Below, piece after piece: positions 43,532 through 52,622 of a stretch of DNA of 64,000 nt. Numbering within the stretch: position 1 is the first letter of the stretch; each line of letters begins with the position of its first letter. Below the pieces are notes generated by a model that did no database searches, was not told where the DNA came from, and saw only the letters and a list, made by a program, of their open reading frames with translations. The stretch is from the NCBI GenBank assembly GCA_024666565.1, contig CP088295.1, forward strand, positions 496,001-560,000, given 5' to 3'. Source of the stretch: Svornostia abyssi (GTDB lineage Bacteria; Actinomycetota; Thermoleophilia; Solirubrobacterales; Solirubrobacteraceae). The position numbers and the translations under genes were made by a program.

Positions 43532-45181
43532 TTACGCCGTGACCGTCTCGGTCCCCAGCTCCTCACTGAACGCCACGTCCTGCGCGTAGTCGATCGGCAG
43601 CACGATGAGCGACGGCACGTCGAGCGTCAGCGCGTGGCGGAGCTGCCGGCCGAACTCGTCGGCGGATTCGCTGCGCCACGCGGGGATGCCGAACGACTCG
43701 GCGAGCTTCACGAAGTCCGGGTTCGTGAAGTCCGTGCCGAAGTGCTCGCCGAACTTCTTGTCCTGCTTCCACACGATCGACCCGTACTGCTGGTTCTCCC
43801 AGACGACGTTGACGATCGGCGTCTTCAGCCGGGTCGCGGTCTCCAGCTCCTGGAAGTTCATGAGGAACCCGCCGTCGCCGCTGACCGTCACGACCTTGCG
43901 CCGCGGGTGGACGAGCTTCGCCCCGATCGCACACGGCAGCGCGAAGCCCATGCCCGCCAGTCCGTTGGCGATGAGGACCGTGTTCGGCTCGTGCGCGGGG
44001 AACATCCGCCCGATCCACAGCTTGTGCAGCCCCACGTCGCTGATGAGCATGTCCTCGCGGCCCAGCGCGCTGCGGATCTCCCACAGCGCGCGGGGCGGCT
44101 GCACGGGGAAGTGCGTGTCGTGCTGTGCGGCGGCGAAGCGCTGCATCACGAGGTCGTGCAGCGCCGACGAGCCGCCGCTGTGCGGGACGTCGCGGCATTC
44201 TTCGGCCAGGCGGCTGAGCACGTGGTAGATGTCGCCGATGAGCTCGACCTCGGGGAGGTAGTGCGCGTCGATCTCCGCGGGCTGAGAGTCGATCATCACG
44301 ATCTTCTTGTCCCGCTTGGGGTTCCAGTGCTTCGGCGCGTGCTCGACGAGGTCGTAGCCGATGCAGATCACGACGTCCGCGTCGTCGAACCCGGCCAGCG
44401 CGTAGTCGCGCGAGTGCAGGCCGACGGTGCCGAGCGAGTGGTCGTCGTCGGCGTCCAGGACGCCCTTGCCCATGAACGTGTGCGCGGCCGCGATCCCCGT
44501 CGCGCGGGAGAACTCACGCAGCGCCGGTGCCGCGCCCGCGCGCACCACGCCGTTGCCCGCGAGGACGACGGGGTTGATGGCGCTGCGGATCATGTCCGCG
44601 GCCTTCAGCAGCTCGCGCGCGCCCGGCTCGGGATCGACGGGCTTGCGGCGCGGCAGCGGCACGAGGTCGTGCACCTCGGCGGCCATGACGTCCTCGGGCA
44701 GCTCGAGATGCGTGGCGCCCGGCTTCTCGGACTCCGCGACCTTGAACGCCTTGCGGACCACCTCGGGCACGATGTCCGGCGCGTTGACGCGCGCGTTCCA
44801 CTTCGTGATCGGCGCCATCATCGCGACGATGTCGAGGTACTGGTGCGACTCCTTGTGCATCCGCTCGAGGTCGCCCTGCCCGGTGATCGCGACGAGCGGC
44901 GCACGGTCGAGGTACGCGTCGGCGACGGCGGTCACGAGGTTCGTCGCGCCTGGGCCGAGCGTGCCGAGGCAGACGCCGGCGCGCCCGGTCAGCCGCCCGA
45001 CCATGTCGGCCATGTAGGCGCCGCCCTGCTCGTGGCGAACGGGGACGAACGTGACCGACGAGCGATCCAGCGAGTGGTTCAGGTCCAGCGTCTCCTCGCC
45101 GGGGATGCCGAACACCCAGCGCACGCCCTCCGCCTCGAGGCATTCGACGAAGAGATCAGAGGCGCGTCGGGGGCCGCTCAT
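43532..45181 (-). CDS. thiamine-diphosphate enzyme, acetolactate synthase large-subunit type, 549 aa
   Basis: Three ThDP-enzyme domains. The catalytic Glu is in VRHEQGGAYMADMVGRLTG (about residues 48-66), with GTLGPGATNLVTAVADAY. The central domain has VVLAGNGVVRAGA. The ThDP/Mg2+ motif is VSGDGGFLMNFQELETA, then VWENQQYGSI (about 440-475). It resembles catabolic AlsS and IlvB-like proteins. No regulatory small subunit gene is adjacent, so a catabolic or other 2-ketoacid role is possible. ATG 45181 starts the family N-terminus; there is no clear SD. Confidence 0.88.
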   Translation of the reverse strand: MSGPRRASDLFVECLEAEGVRWVFGIPGEETLDLNHSLDRSSVTFVPVRHEQGGAYMADMVGRLTGRAGVCLGTLGPGATNLVTAVADAYLDRAPLVAITGQGDLERMHKESHQYLDIVAMMAPITKWNARVNAPDIVPEVVRKAFKVAESEKPGATHLELPEDVMAAEVHDLVPLPRRKPVDPEPGARELLKAADMIRSAINPVVLAGNGVVRAGAAPALREFSRATGIAAAHTFMGKGVLDADDDHSLGTVGLHSRDYALAGFDDADVVICIGYDLVEHAPKHWNPKRDKKIVMIDSQPAEIDAHYLPEVELIGDIYHVLSRLAEECRDVPHSGGSSALHDLVMQRFAAAQHDTHFPVQPPRALWEIRSALGREDMLISDVGLHKLWIGRMFPAHEPNTVLIANGLAGMGFALPCAIGAKLVHPRRKVVTVSGDGGFLMNFQELETATRLKTPIVNVVWENQQYGSIVWKQDKKFGEHFGTDFTNPDFVKLAESFGIPAWRSESADEFGRQLRHALTLDVPSLIVLPIDYAQDVAFSEELGTETVTA

Positions 45182-45253
45182 GGCTGTTCCGTACCCTGGT
45201 GAGGAGTGTGCGACGCCATCGCCGCGCACGCTACCAGCGCGCAACTCCCTCTC

Positions 45254-46705
45254 ATGCGCCGTGTCCCCTGCAATGGAATGCGTCTGACGCCCGTCCTCAC
45301 CACCGCGCTCGCCGCGAGCGCGACGGCCCTTGCCGCGGTCCCGTCCGCCGACGCGGCCACGCGGGTCATCGTGCGCGGCGCCGGGTTCGGCCACGGCGTC
45401 GGCCTGAGCCAGTACGGCGCGTACGGGTTCGCCAAGCGCGGCACGGACCACCCGGCGATCCTCAAGCACTACTACCGCGGCACGCAGCTGCAGACGCTGG
45501 ACAGCGAGCCGACCGTCCGCGTCCTGCTGCAGACCACCGGCACCGCCCGCGTCAGCAACGTCAGCCGCATCGCGGGCGGACGGGCGCTGGACCCGGGGAC
45601 GACGTACACCGCCCGCGGGTTCGGGTCCCAGATCGTGCTGCGCACCAGTTCGGGCACGTCGATCGGCCGGTTCGCCGCGCCGCTGCGGCTCGTCGGCGCC
45701 GACGGCGGCCTGCGGCTCCTCGGCCGCGCCGGCAACGGCGTGACGAACGGCCGGTACCGCGGCGACCTCGAGCTGCGCCCCGGCAGCGTCGGCGTGAACG
45801 CCATCAACGCGGTCGGCCTCGAGAGCTATATCCGCGGCGTGATCTCCGCCGAGAGCCCGGCGTCATGGCCTGCCGCGGCGCTCCGGGCCCAGGCCGTCGT
45901 GGCGCGCACATACGCGATCACGACGAACAAGCCCGGCGTGGGCTTTGACCACTACCCCGACGTGCGCTCGCAGGTCTACAACGGGATGCGCGCTGAATAC
46001 CCGTCCACGGACGCCGCGGTGCGCGCGACGGCTCGCCAGGTCGTGACCTACCAGGGCAAGCCGGTCGTCACCTACTTCTTCTCGACGTCCGGCGGGCGCA
46101 CCGAGAACGTCGAGAACTCCTTCATCGGGTCTGACCCCAAGCCGTGGCTGAAGAGCGTCGCCGACCCGCACGACAGCGAGTCGCCCAAGCACCGCTGGGG
46201 TCCCTACCGCTGGACGCTCGCGCAGGCCAAGCGCCGGTTCGGCTCGTGGGTGAAGGGCTCGTTCCGCGGCGTCAAGGTCGTCCGCCGCGGCGCGTCCCCC
46301 CGCATCGTCTACGCCGACATCATCGGCAGCCGCGGTCGGACCCGCGTGTCCGGGCCGCAGATCCGGGCGCGCCTGGGCCTCGACGACACGTGGGTGTCGT
46401 TCCGCGTGATCGGCACGACGAGCAGCCCGTCGAAGGGCTCGACGTCCGGCGGCGCCGCGCCCCGTGGCTTCCTCGGCCTGAGCGCGGCCACCGCGACACC
46501 CCGCGCCGTCCTGCGGGGCTCGGCCGGCCCGCTGGGCCCGAGCCGGTGGCTGCGCATCGAGCGCCGCGCCGCCGACGGGTCCTGGGCCACCGAGTTCGAG
46601 ACGCGCGCCGCGCCCGACGGGACCTACCGCGCCGGCGTCCGGCGGGCCGGGACCTACCGCGTGCGCGTCGGCACGGACACCGGTCCGCCGGTGCGCGTCC
46701 GGTAG
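45254..46705 (+). CDS. secreted SpoIID/LytB-domain protein, 483 aa
   Basis: Signal peptide (MRLTPVLTTALAASATALAA, then SADAA), a linker, and a SpoIID domain with GAGFGHGVGLSQYGAYGFA, YIRGVISAESPASWPAAALRAQAVVARTYA and YFFSTSGGRTENVENSF. SpoIID proteins cleave denuded glycan strands of peptidoglycan; here in a non-sporulating context a wall-remodelling role is likely. The C-terminal 90 residues are an Ig-like tail. ATG 45254 is used; ATG 45278 is equally plausible. Its last 52 bases overlap the convergent diguanylate cyclase gene. Confidence 0.9.
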   Translation: MRRVPCNGMRLTPVLTTALAASATALAAVPSADAATRVIVRGAGFGHGVGLSQYGAYGFAKRGTDHPAILKHYYRGTQLQTLDSEPTVRVLLQTTGTARVSNVSRIAGGRALDPGTTYTARGFGSQIVLRTSSGTSIGRFAAPLRLVGADGGLRLLGRAGNGVTNGRYRGDLELRPGSVGVNAINAVGLESYIRGVISAESPASWPAAALRAQAVVARTYAITTNKPGVGFDHYPDVRSQVYNGMRAEYPSTDAAVRATARQVVTYQGKPVVTYFFSTSGGRTENVENSFIGSDPKPWLKSVADPHDSESPKHRWGPYRWTLAQAKRRFGSWVKGSFRGVKVVRRGASPRIVYADIIGSRGRTRVSGPQIRARLGLDDTWVSFRVIGTTSSPSKGSTSGGAAPRGFLGLSAATATPRAVLRGSAGPLGPSRWLRIERRAADGSWATEFETRAAPDGTYRAGVRRAGTYRVRVGTDTGPPVRVR

Positions 46706-47697
46706 GGGTCGCCGTCATCGCCGCGCTTGGCGTCGATCTGGTGCGCGTCCGCGGCCGCCATCAGCGCTGACGCGCAGACCGCGTCCTGGGGGTAGAACGC
46801 CCACCCCACGGCGGCGGTGAGCGGGCGCCCGCCCGCGTCGACGGTCGCGAGCGCGTCGTGCAGCGAGCCGATGAGCCGGTCGATGCCGTCCTCGTCCACC
46901 TCGGGGGCCAGCACGCAGAACTCGTCGCCACCCTGACGCGCGACCGTGTCGGACTCCCGCACCGCGCCGGTGAGCGCGCGGGCCGCGCCGCAGAGCACGT
47001 CGTCGCCGGTCAGGTGGCCGAGCTCGTCGTTGACCTGCTTGAACCGGTTGAGGTCCAGGGTGATGAACGCGAGTCTCCGGCCCGAGCGATGGTGCCGGAC
47101 GATCTCGTAGTCCAGCCGCTCGTCGAGCAGCCGCCGGTTGCCCACCCCGGTGAGCGGGTCGCTGCGCACCTGGTCGCGCAGCAGTTGCGCCTGGCGCAGC
47201 TCGCCGGTGCGCAGGACGGCGACGACCGCGGTCAGCGCCCAGATCGTCGGCAGGCCGATGAGGACGCTGCCCTGCGTCTCGGGGCTCCCGGCGCCCGTGA
47301 TGACGGGCAGGAGCATGCACGCGGAGAGAAACAGCAGGTGCGGGAGCACCTCCACGGGCCGATCCAGCGCGAACGCGATGAACGGGCCGATGAGGACGAA
47401 GGTCCAGACCACCACCGTCGCGTCGGGCTCGGCGACCGCGACGCCCCACGTGCCGAGCACGCACGCGATCGGCGGCAACGTGTGAAACGCCCACGCGGGC
47501 AGCCGGTGCCAGGGCACGAGGATGACCATGGCGCCGACGAACGAGGTCGTGAACCCCACGGGCAGGAGCGGTCCGACCGACGGTCCGCCGGATGCGACGA
47601 GCGCGCCGAGGACCAGCAACGGCGTGAGGAAGAGCCCCAGCCCTGCGGCGAGCGCCACGAAGCGCAGCCGCTCGACGTCATACCCAGCCCGGTCCAC
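46654..47697 (-). CDS. membrane diguanylate cyclase (GGDEF), 347 aa
   Basis: Makes c-di-GMP from GTP. About six membrane helices (residues 10-165) precede a GGDEF domain with DPLTGVGNRRLLDERLDYE, LDLNRFKQVNDELGH and RESDTVARQGGDEF. The inhibitory I-site RxxD lies five residues before GGDEF, so product inhibition is likely. It starts with GTG 47697. It is a paralogue of the cyclases at 49170 and 50271. The 3' end overlaps the SpoIID gene by 52 bases on the other strand. Confidence 0.92.
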   Translation of the reverse strand: MDRAGYDVERLRFVALAAGLGLFLTPLLVLGALVASGGPSVGPLLPVGFTTSFVGAMVILVPWHRLPAWAFHTLPPIACVLGTWGVAVAEPDATVVVWTFVLIGPFIAFALDRPVEVLPHLLFLSACMLLPVITGAGSPETQGSVLIGLPTIWALTAVVAVLRTGELRQAQLLRDQVRSDPLTGVGNRRLLDERLDYEIVRHHRSGRRLAFITLDLNRFKQVNDELGHLTGDDVLCGAARALTGAVRESDTVARQGGDEFCVLAPEVDEDGIDRLIGSLHDALATVDAGGRPLTAAVGWAFYPQDAVCASALMAAADAHQIDAKRGDDGDPYRTRTGGPVSVPTRTR

Positions 47698-47746
47698 TCC
47701 TCAGTACATCGGCGTCTGAACGCCGGGGCTCAACCCCAAACTGGAA

Positions 47747-48622
47747 TCAGGAGTAACAGTTGCCGGGGCGGGCCGGGGTGCGCCAGTAGTAGTTGGCCAT
47801 CGTCTCGGTCACCGTGCCGTTGTAGGCGTAGTAGCCGTTCACGACGCCGTTCAGGCCCACTTCCCAGTGGTAGAAGCTCGCGCCGCCCTGGCTCGTGTAC
47901 TCCACGACCCACGATCCGTCGGCGTTCTGCTGCACCCCGGTGACGGTGTACGACCCGACCGTGTTGATGTCGGCACCGCTCACCGTCGTGCACCGGCGGT
48001 ACTCGAACGAGAAGTCGGGCATGTGCTCGTAGCGATTCTCGACCGCGCACGTCGGCCAGCGGCCCGCCTGGCAGTCGCTGAACTCGCTGTTGAGGAAGTA
48101 CCCCTTGATGGACTCGAACGCCTCGGTGCCGGTCAGCACCCGGCCGGGAGCCTTGAACAGCGGCTGCGCGGGCGCGGGCGTGGGGTTCGCCGGGGCGGGC
48201 GTGGGGTTCGTGCCCGTCGTCCCGCCGCTGCCCGGCGCGCCGGTGGTGATCGTCGCGCCGACGGTGGTGCGCTTGTTCGCGCGGGTCCGGATGCGCAGCG
48301 AGATCTTCTTGCCCGCCAGCGCCTGGACCTTCACGGCGTCCGCGCCCTTGTAGAACTTGGACCGCCACGTCCCGAGCTTCTTCGCGGTCACGTTGCCGGG
48401 AGCGCGCGTGAGCTTGTAGGACTTGCCCGCCCCGACGGCGCTCACCGTCTTCGGCTTCTGGCGCGTGACGAGGCTCTTGTCGCTCGTCAGGACCGCGACG
48501 ATCCGCGACGACGAGCTCTTCGTCTCGATCGTGACGGTCGCCGACAGCTTCGCGTCGGCAGCGGCGGGCAGGAGCAGCACGAGGAACGCGGCGAGCGCGG
48601 CGGCAGAAACGCGACGAGACAT
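47747..48622 (-). CDS. secreted protein of unknown function, 291 aa
   Basis: Signal peptide SAAALAAFLVLLLPAAADA, then a Lys/Ser-rich beta domain (residues 25-125), a Pro/Thr/Ala/Gly linker (128-155) and a C-terminal globular domain with about four Cys (DCQAGRWPTCAVENRYEHM, YRRCTTV, PGNCYS) probably forming disulfides. The C-terminal region is rich in Tyr/Trp and reads like a small secreted ligand-binding domain. The family is not recognised. It lies between a MaoC gene and a cyclase gene, all on the minus strand. Confidence 0.7.
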   Translation of the reverse strand: MSRRVSAAALAAFLVLLLPAAADAKLSATVTIETKSSSSRIVAVLTSDKSLVTRQKPKTVSAVGAGKSYKLTRAPGNVTAKKLGTWRSKFYKGADAVKVQALAGKKISLRIRTRANKRTTVGATITTGAPGSGGTTGTNPTPAPANPTPAPAQPLFKAPGRVLTGTEAFESIKGYFLNSEFSDCQAGRWPTCAVENRYEHMPDFSFEYRRCTTVSGADINTVGSYTVTGVQQNADGSWVVEYTSQGGASFYHWEVGLNGVVNGYYAYNGTVTETMANYYWRTPARPGNCYS

Positions 48623-48664
48623 TCCTCGATTGTTCCGCCTGCCGCGCTGCTCCGCAAGCCGGTG

Positions 48665-49120
48665 CTACGCGAAGGCGCGGACGAGCAGCTCCGCCACGCA
48701 CACGGGCTTGTCGCCGCCCTCGCGCTCGAACGTCTGGGCGATGGTGAACTGCACACCGCCCGCGACGTCGGAGACCTCGCTGATCGTGGCGCGCATGCGG
48801 ACCTTGCTGCCCACCGGCAGCGGCGACGGGAAGCGCACCTTCCCCAGGCCGTAGTTCATCGCGAACGAGAAGCCGTCGAAGGAGACGATCTCGTCGTTGA
48901 ACCTCGGGCCGAGTGAGACGGTGTAGAAGCCGTGGGCGATCGTGCCGCCGAACGGGGTGTCCTTCGCCCGCTCCGGGTCGACGTGAATCCACTGGTGGTC
49001 GCCGGTGACGTCGGCGAAAGCGTTGATCTCCTCCTGCGTGACCTCGTGCCAGTCGCTGACGCCGAGCTCCTCGCCGACCTTCGCCTTCAGTTCGTCGATC
49101 CCGCTGATGGTGACCGCCAT
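48665..49120 (-). CDS. MaoC-like (R)-specific enoyl-CoA hydratase, 151 aa
   Basis: Single hot-dog domain. The hydratase motif FADVTGDHQWIHVDPERAKDTPFGGTIAHGF (about residues 35-65) contains the catalytic Asp and His. Such proteins hydrate trans-2-enoyl-CoA, feeding storage-lipid or fatty-acid pathways. ATG 49120 has AGGAGG 8 bases upstream, one of the better ribosome sites here, rejecting the longer frame. It is embedded between cyclase genes without an obvious functional link. Confidence 0.93.
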   Translation of the reverse strand: MAVTISGIDELKAKVGEELGVSDWHEVTQEEINAFADVTGDHQWIHVDPERAKDTPFGGTIAHGFYTVSLGPRFNDEIVSFDGFSFAMNYGLGKVRFPSPLPVGSKVRMRATISEVSDVAGGVQFTIAQTFEREGGDKPVCVAELLVRAFA

Positions 49121-49169
49121 GCGCGCCTTCCTCCTGGTGATGGGTGCGCGCAGATGTTGCCAGCCCGGC

Positions 49170-50195
49170 TCAGGCGGCGGAGTCGCGCCCGAAGCGCGGC
49201 GCGACGGGAACCCTGAGCGGCACGACGGGCCGCACCTTGTCGGCGCGCTGACGCGCATCGGCGAGCTCGACGAGGTCCTCGGCGTCGCGCGCGTCCCCCG
49301 GGTAGACGGCGTAGCCGATCGCAGCCTCGAGCGGCAGGCCGGCCGCGTCGACGGACGCGAGCGCGCCGCGGATGTGCGCGACGATCTCGGCGGCCTCCAT
49401 CGGGCCCGCCTCCGGGGCGAGGACGCAGAACTCGTCGCCGCCCTGGCGGGCGACGGTGTCCTGGCTGCGCACGGCCGCCCCGAGCGCCGCGGCGGCGCCC
49501 TGCAGGACCGCGTCGCCGGCCCCGTGGCCGAGCTCGTCGTTGACCCTCTTGAAGCCGTTGAGGTCGAGCACGATGAGCGCGAGCTCGCGCCCGCTGCGCT
49601 CGTGGCGCGTCATCTCGTAGTCCAGCCGCTCCTCGAACACGCGGCGGTTGCCGATGCCCGTGAGCGGGTCCCGGCGCGCGAGCCGCTCGAGCTGCTGTGC
49701 CCCGTCCTCGGCGTGCTGCCAGACGAGCATGACGAAGATGCCCAGGCCCCACGTGATGGGGATCATGCAGAGGCTCGCGACCACCGTGACGGCGCTCGTC
49801 TCGACCAGGACGAGCGGCGCGAGCAGCGCGAGCGTGGCAAACGCGATGTGGGCCACGATGGCCCGCGGCGTCTCGATCATGAACGCGATGGCCGGACCGG
49901 CGAACGCGAACAGCCCGATGATCGCGGCCCCGTCGGGCGCCAACGACATCGACGCGAGCGAGATCTCGATGACGACGATGACCGGGAGCGCGTGGAACCA
50001 GCGGTCGTCCATGCGATCGGTCGGCACGAACAGGATCCCGATGCCGGTCAGGACCGCGAGCGAGCCGACCCACAGGATGCCCGTGTGTCCGAGGACGGCC
50101 CACGCGAACGAGGACAGGAAACCGGTCCCGATGAAGATCGAGGCGGTCGTGTAGCGCACGTTGCGCTGCCGTGAGATGCGGCGGGAGAGGCGCAT
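49170..50195 (-). CDS. membrane diguanylate cyclase (GGDEF), 341 aa
   Basis: Six-helix membrane domain (residues 10-170) then GGDEF: DPLTGIGNRRVFEERLDYE, LDLNGFKRVNDELGHGAGD and VRSQDTVARQGGDEF with an intact I-site. Its N-terminus LSRRISRQRNVR matches the start of each module of the double cyclase next door. The start is uncertain: ATG 50195 is preferred; GTG 50228 is in frame. It ends 49 bases before MaoC. Confidence 0.9.
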   Translation of the reverse strand: MRLSRRISRQRNVRYTTASIFIGTGFLSSFAWAVLGHTGILWVGSLAVLTGIGILFVPTDRMDDRWFHALPVIVVIEISLASMSLAPDGAAIIGLFAFAGPAIAFMIETPRAIVAHIAFATLALLAPLVLVETSAVTVVASLCMIPITWGLGIFVMLVWQHAEDGAQQLERLARRDPLTGIGNRRVFEERLDYEMTRHERSGRELALIVLDLNGFKRVNDELGHGAGDAVLQGAAAALGAAVRSQDTVARQGGDEFCVLAPEAGPMEAAEIVAHIRGALASVDAAGLPLEAAIGYAVYPGDARDAEDLVELADARQRADKVRPVVPLRVPVAPRFGRDSAA

Positions 50196-50270
50196 CCCGG
50201 CAGATATCGACACCTCCCGACCGTCCACTGAGGACAGCCTGCGGAAACCTGACCGTGCGTCCAGTCGCGG

Positions 50271-52505
50271 TCAGAAACGCAGATCGGCGCGAGCGCCGTG
50301 CCACATGGCGGTCAGCTGAGCGCCGCCCTCGTCGGTGCGAGGCCGCGGGGCCTTGTCCGCCCGTTGGCGCGTATCCGCGATCTCGACGAGATGCTCGCGG
50401 TCAACTGCGTCATCCGGGAACACCGCGTAGCCGACGGCGCCGGCCAGGCTCCGTCCGCCCGCGTCGACGTCGCCCAGCGCCTCGCGGATGTTGCGAACGA
50501 TCATCGTCGCCTCGTGCTGGCCGGCCTCCGGCGCGAGGATGCAGAACTCGTCGCCGCCCTGCCGGGCGACGGTGTCCTGCCGGCGCACCGCGGCGCGCAG
50601 CGCGGTCGCCGCGGCGCGGAGCACCTCGTCCCCTGCGAGATGGCCGAGGGTGTCGTTGACGCGCTTGAAGTCGTTGAGGTCGAGCACGATGAGCGCCAGC
50701 TGGCGACCGGTGCGCGTATGGCGGGTCAGCTCGTAGTCCAGACGCTCGGTCAGCAGGCGGCGGTTGCCCGCGCCTGTGAGGGGGTCGCGGCGCATGAGCC
50801 GGCCAAGCTCCTCGGCCTGCTCCTCGACGATGCGCCACGGCAGCGCGATGAACAGCACCATCGCCCACAGGCCCACCGTCGTCGCGACCACCGCGATGAC
50901 GAGGACGTCGCTGTAGGGCGCGTAGGCGAACGGGAGCGCGATGAGCGCGGTCGTGAACGCCGTCTGCAGCGCCATCGCGCGCGGCGACTCCATCATGAAC
51001 CCGATCGCGGCACCCACGAACATGAAGAACGGCATGACGAGATACCCGTCGGGCTCGGCCGCCCAGACCCCCATCGTCACGACCAGCCCGGCGACGACCG
51101 GTCCGAGGTGGAACCACGCCGCCGGGATCCGGTCGGTGGGCGCGAACCGCATGACCAGCCCGACGGCGACCGCGACCGGCGTGCACAGCAGCAGCCGCGG
51201 GTCGTCCACGGCGACTGCGGCGATCCCGGCCGCCAGCGCGCCGAAGAGGTAGACGAGCATGACCGCCACGCGCACGCTCGACTGCCGGGTGACGCGGCGC
51301 GAGAGCGGGACGTGGTCCTCCTCGCCCGAGGGCAGCGGCACGCTCTTGGGCAGCTCGATCGGCGCGGGGCGCTGGAAGTCCTCGGGGAGGGTCGCCTCGC
51401 CGAGCCCCACCGAGGAGTGCAGCTTGTCGTCGCGCTGACGGGCGTCAGCGACGCCCATGAGCGACTGGGGGTCACGCCCGTCCTGCGGGAACGTGGCAGC
51501 ACCGACGGCGGTCGTGAGCGCGCGACCGGCTGCGTCGAGCGTCGCGAGCGCGCCGCGGATGCCGGAGATGAGCTGCGCGGCGTCCGCGGCACTGGTCTCC
51601 GGCGCGACGACGCAGAACTCGTCGCCGCCCGGCCGCACGACGGTGTCCTGCGCGCGCAGGGTGCCCGTGAGGACGGCGCCGACGTCGCGGAGCAGCTGGT
51701 CCCCGGCGGTGTGCCCGAGGCGGTCGTTGACCTGCTTGAAGCCGTTGAGGTCAAGGACGAGCAGCGTCAGCGGCAGGCCGGTGCGGCTGTGCCGAGCCAT
51801 CTCGTAGTCCAGCCGCTCGCTGAGCATCCGCCGGTTGCCGACGCCGGTCAGCGGGTCACGGCGGACCAGGTGCTCGAGCATCGAGCCCTGCTCCTCGGCC
51901 GTGCTCCACACCAGGCGGATGAAGCCGGCGAGCCCCGCGGCGCAGATGAGTCCGGCAACGAGCGCGGCGTCGGTCGCGGCGTCCGTGTCGGCGAACACCG
52001 CCAGGCCGGCCACGACGGCCGCGCAGACCCCCCACAGTGCGATCCGGCCGACCCGCCCCTCGATGACGAAGGCGATCGTGGGGCCCAGGAACACGAGGAG
52101 CGCGGAGAGGGACCCGCCGTCCGGCCCGAGCAGCGCGACACCGCACGCCCACGGCCCCAGGATGAGGAACGGCAGCCCGTAGTACCAGCCGGGATGCATC
52201 GTCCGCAGCGGCACGACGGCGATCATGGCCGCCGACGCCAGCGAAGCGACCCCGGCGATGACGAGCTGGGATTCATCGAACCACCGCGCAGCGACGAACG
52301 CCAACAGCCCGACCGTGGCCATGAGCGCCACGGTGATGACCCGGCCGCGCATCTGACGGCTGATCTGCCGCGCGAGCGTCTCGGGCTCCGTCGGGTGATA
52401 GCCGACGAGCCGGAGCGTCCTGAGGACGCGCACGAGCGGCGCCAGGAAACGAGACGCCGACGTCTCGGGTGTTGAATGCGACCTGTCCACAGCGGAAACG
52501 AGCAC
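50271..52505 (-). CDS. tandem double diguanylate cyclase (TM-GGDEF-TM-GGDEF), 744 aa
   Basis: Two complete cyclase units in one chain. Module 1 runs from residue 45 to 380, with six helices and RAQDTVVRPGGDEF near 290. Module 2 runs from about 405 to 744, with LSRRVTRQSSVRVAV, six more helices and RRQDTVARQGGDEF near 652. Both active sites and both I-sites look intact, with a period of about 360 residues. Diguanylate cyclases act as dimers, so this may be a covalent dimer. It most likely arose by fusion of adjacent copies, like those at 49170 and 46654. The start GTG 52505 is uncertain; GTG 52490 is possible. Confidence 0.92.
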   Translation of the reverse strand: MLVSAVDRSHSTPETSASRFLAPLVRVLRTLRLVGYHPTEPETLARQISRQMRGRVITVALMATVGLLAFVAARWFDESQLVIAGVASLASAAMIAVVPLRTMHPGWYYGLPFLILGPWACGVALLGPDGGSLSALLVFLGPTIAFVIEGRVGRIALWGVCAAVVAGLAVFADTDAATDAALVAGLICAAGLAGFIRLVWSTAEEQGSMLEHLVRRDPLTGVGNRRMLSERLDYEMARHSRTGLPLTLLVLDLNGFKQVNDRLGHTAGDQLLRDVGAVLTGTLRAQDTVVRPGGDEFCVVAPETSAADAAQLISGIRGALATLDAAGRALTTAVGAATFPQDGRDPQSLMGVADARQRDDKLHSSVGLGEATLPEDFQRPAPIELPKSVPLPSGEEDHVPLSRRVTRQSSVRVAVMLVYLFGALAAGIAAVAVDDPRLLLCTPVAVAVGLVMRFAPTDRIPAAWFHLGPVVAGLVVTMGVWAAEPDGYLVMPFFMFVGAAIGFMMESPRAMALQTAFTTALIALPFAYAPYSDVLVIAVVATTVGLWAMVLFIALPWRIVEEQAEELGRLMRRDPLTGAGNRRLLTERLDYELTRHTRTGRQLALIVLDLNDFKRVNDTLGHLAGDEVLRAAATALRAAVRRQDTVARQGGDEFCILAPEAGQHEATMIVRNIREALGDVDAGGRSLAGAVGYAVFPDDAVDREHLVEIADTRQRADKAPRPRTDEGGAQLTAMWHGARADLRF

Positions 52506-52622
52506 TACACGCCTAAATATGGCGCATCGTGGGCTCGCAGGCGAGGGATTCGGCCTACGTCGTTCGTCCAGGCTCGTGGACGGCGCTTGAGTCCTCGTCC
52601 CCCCGGCGAGGCAGACCGGATT

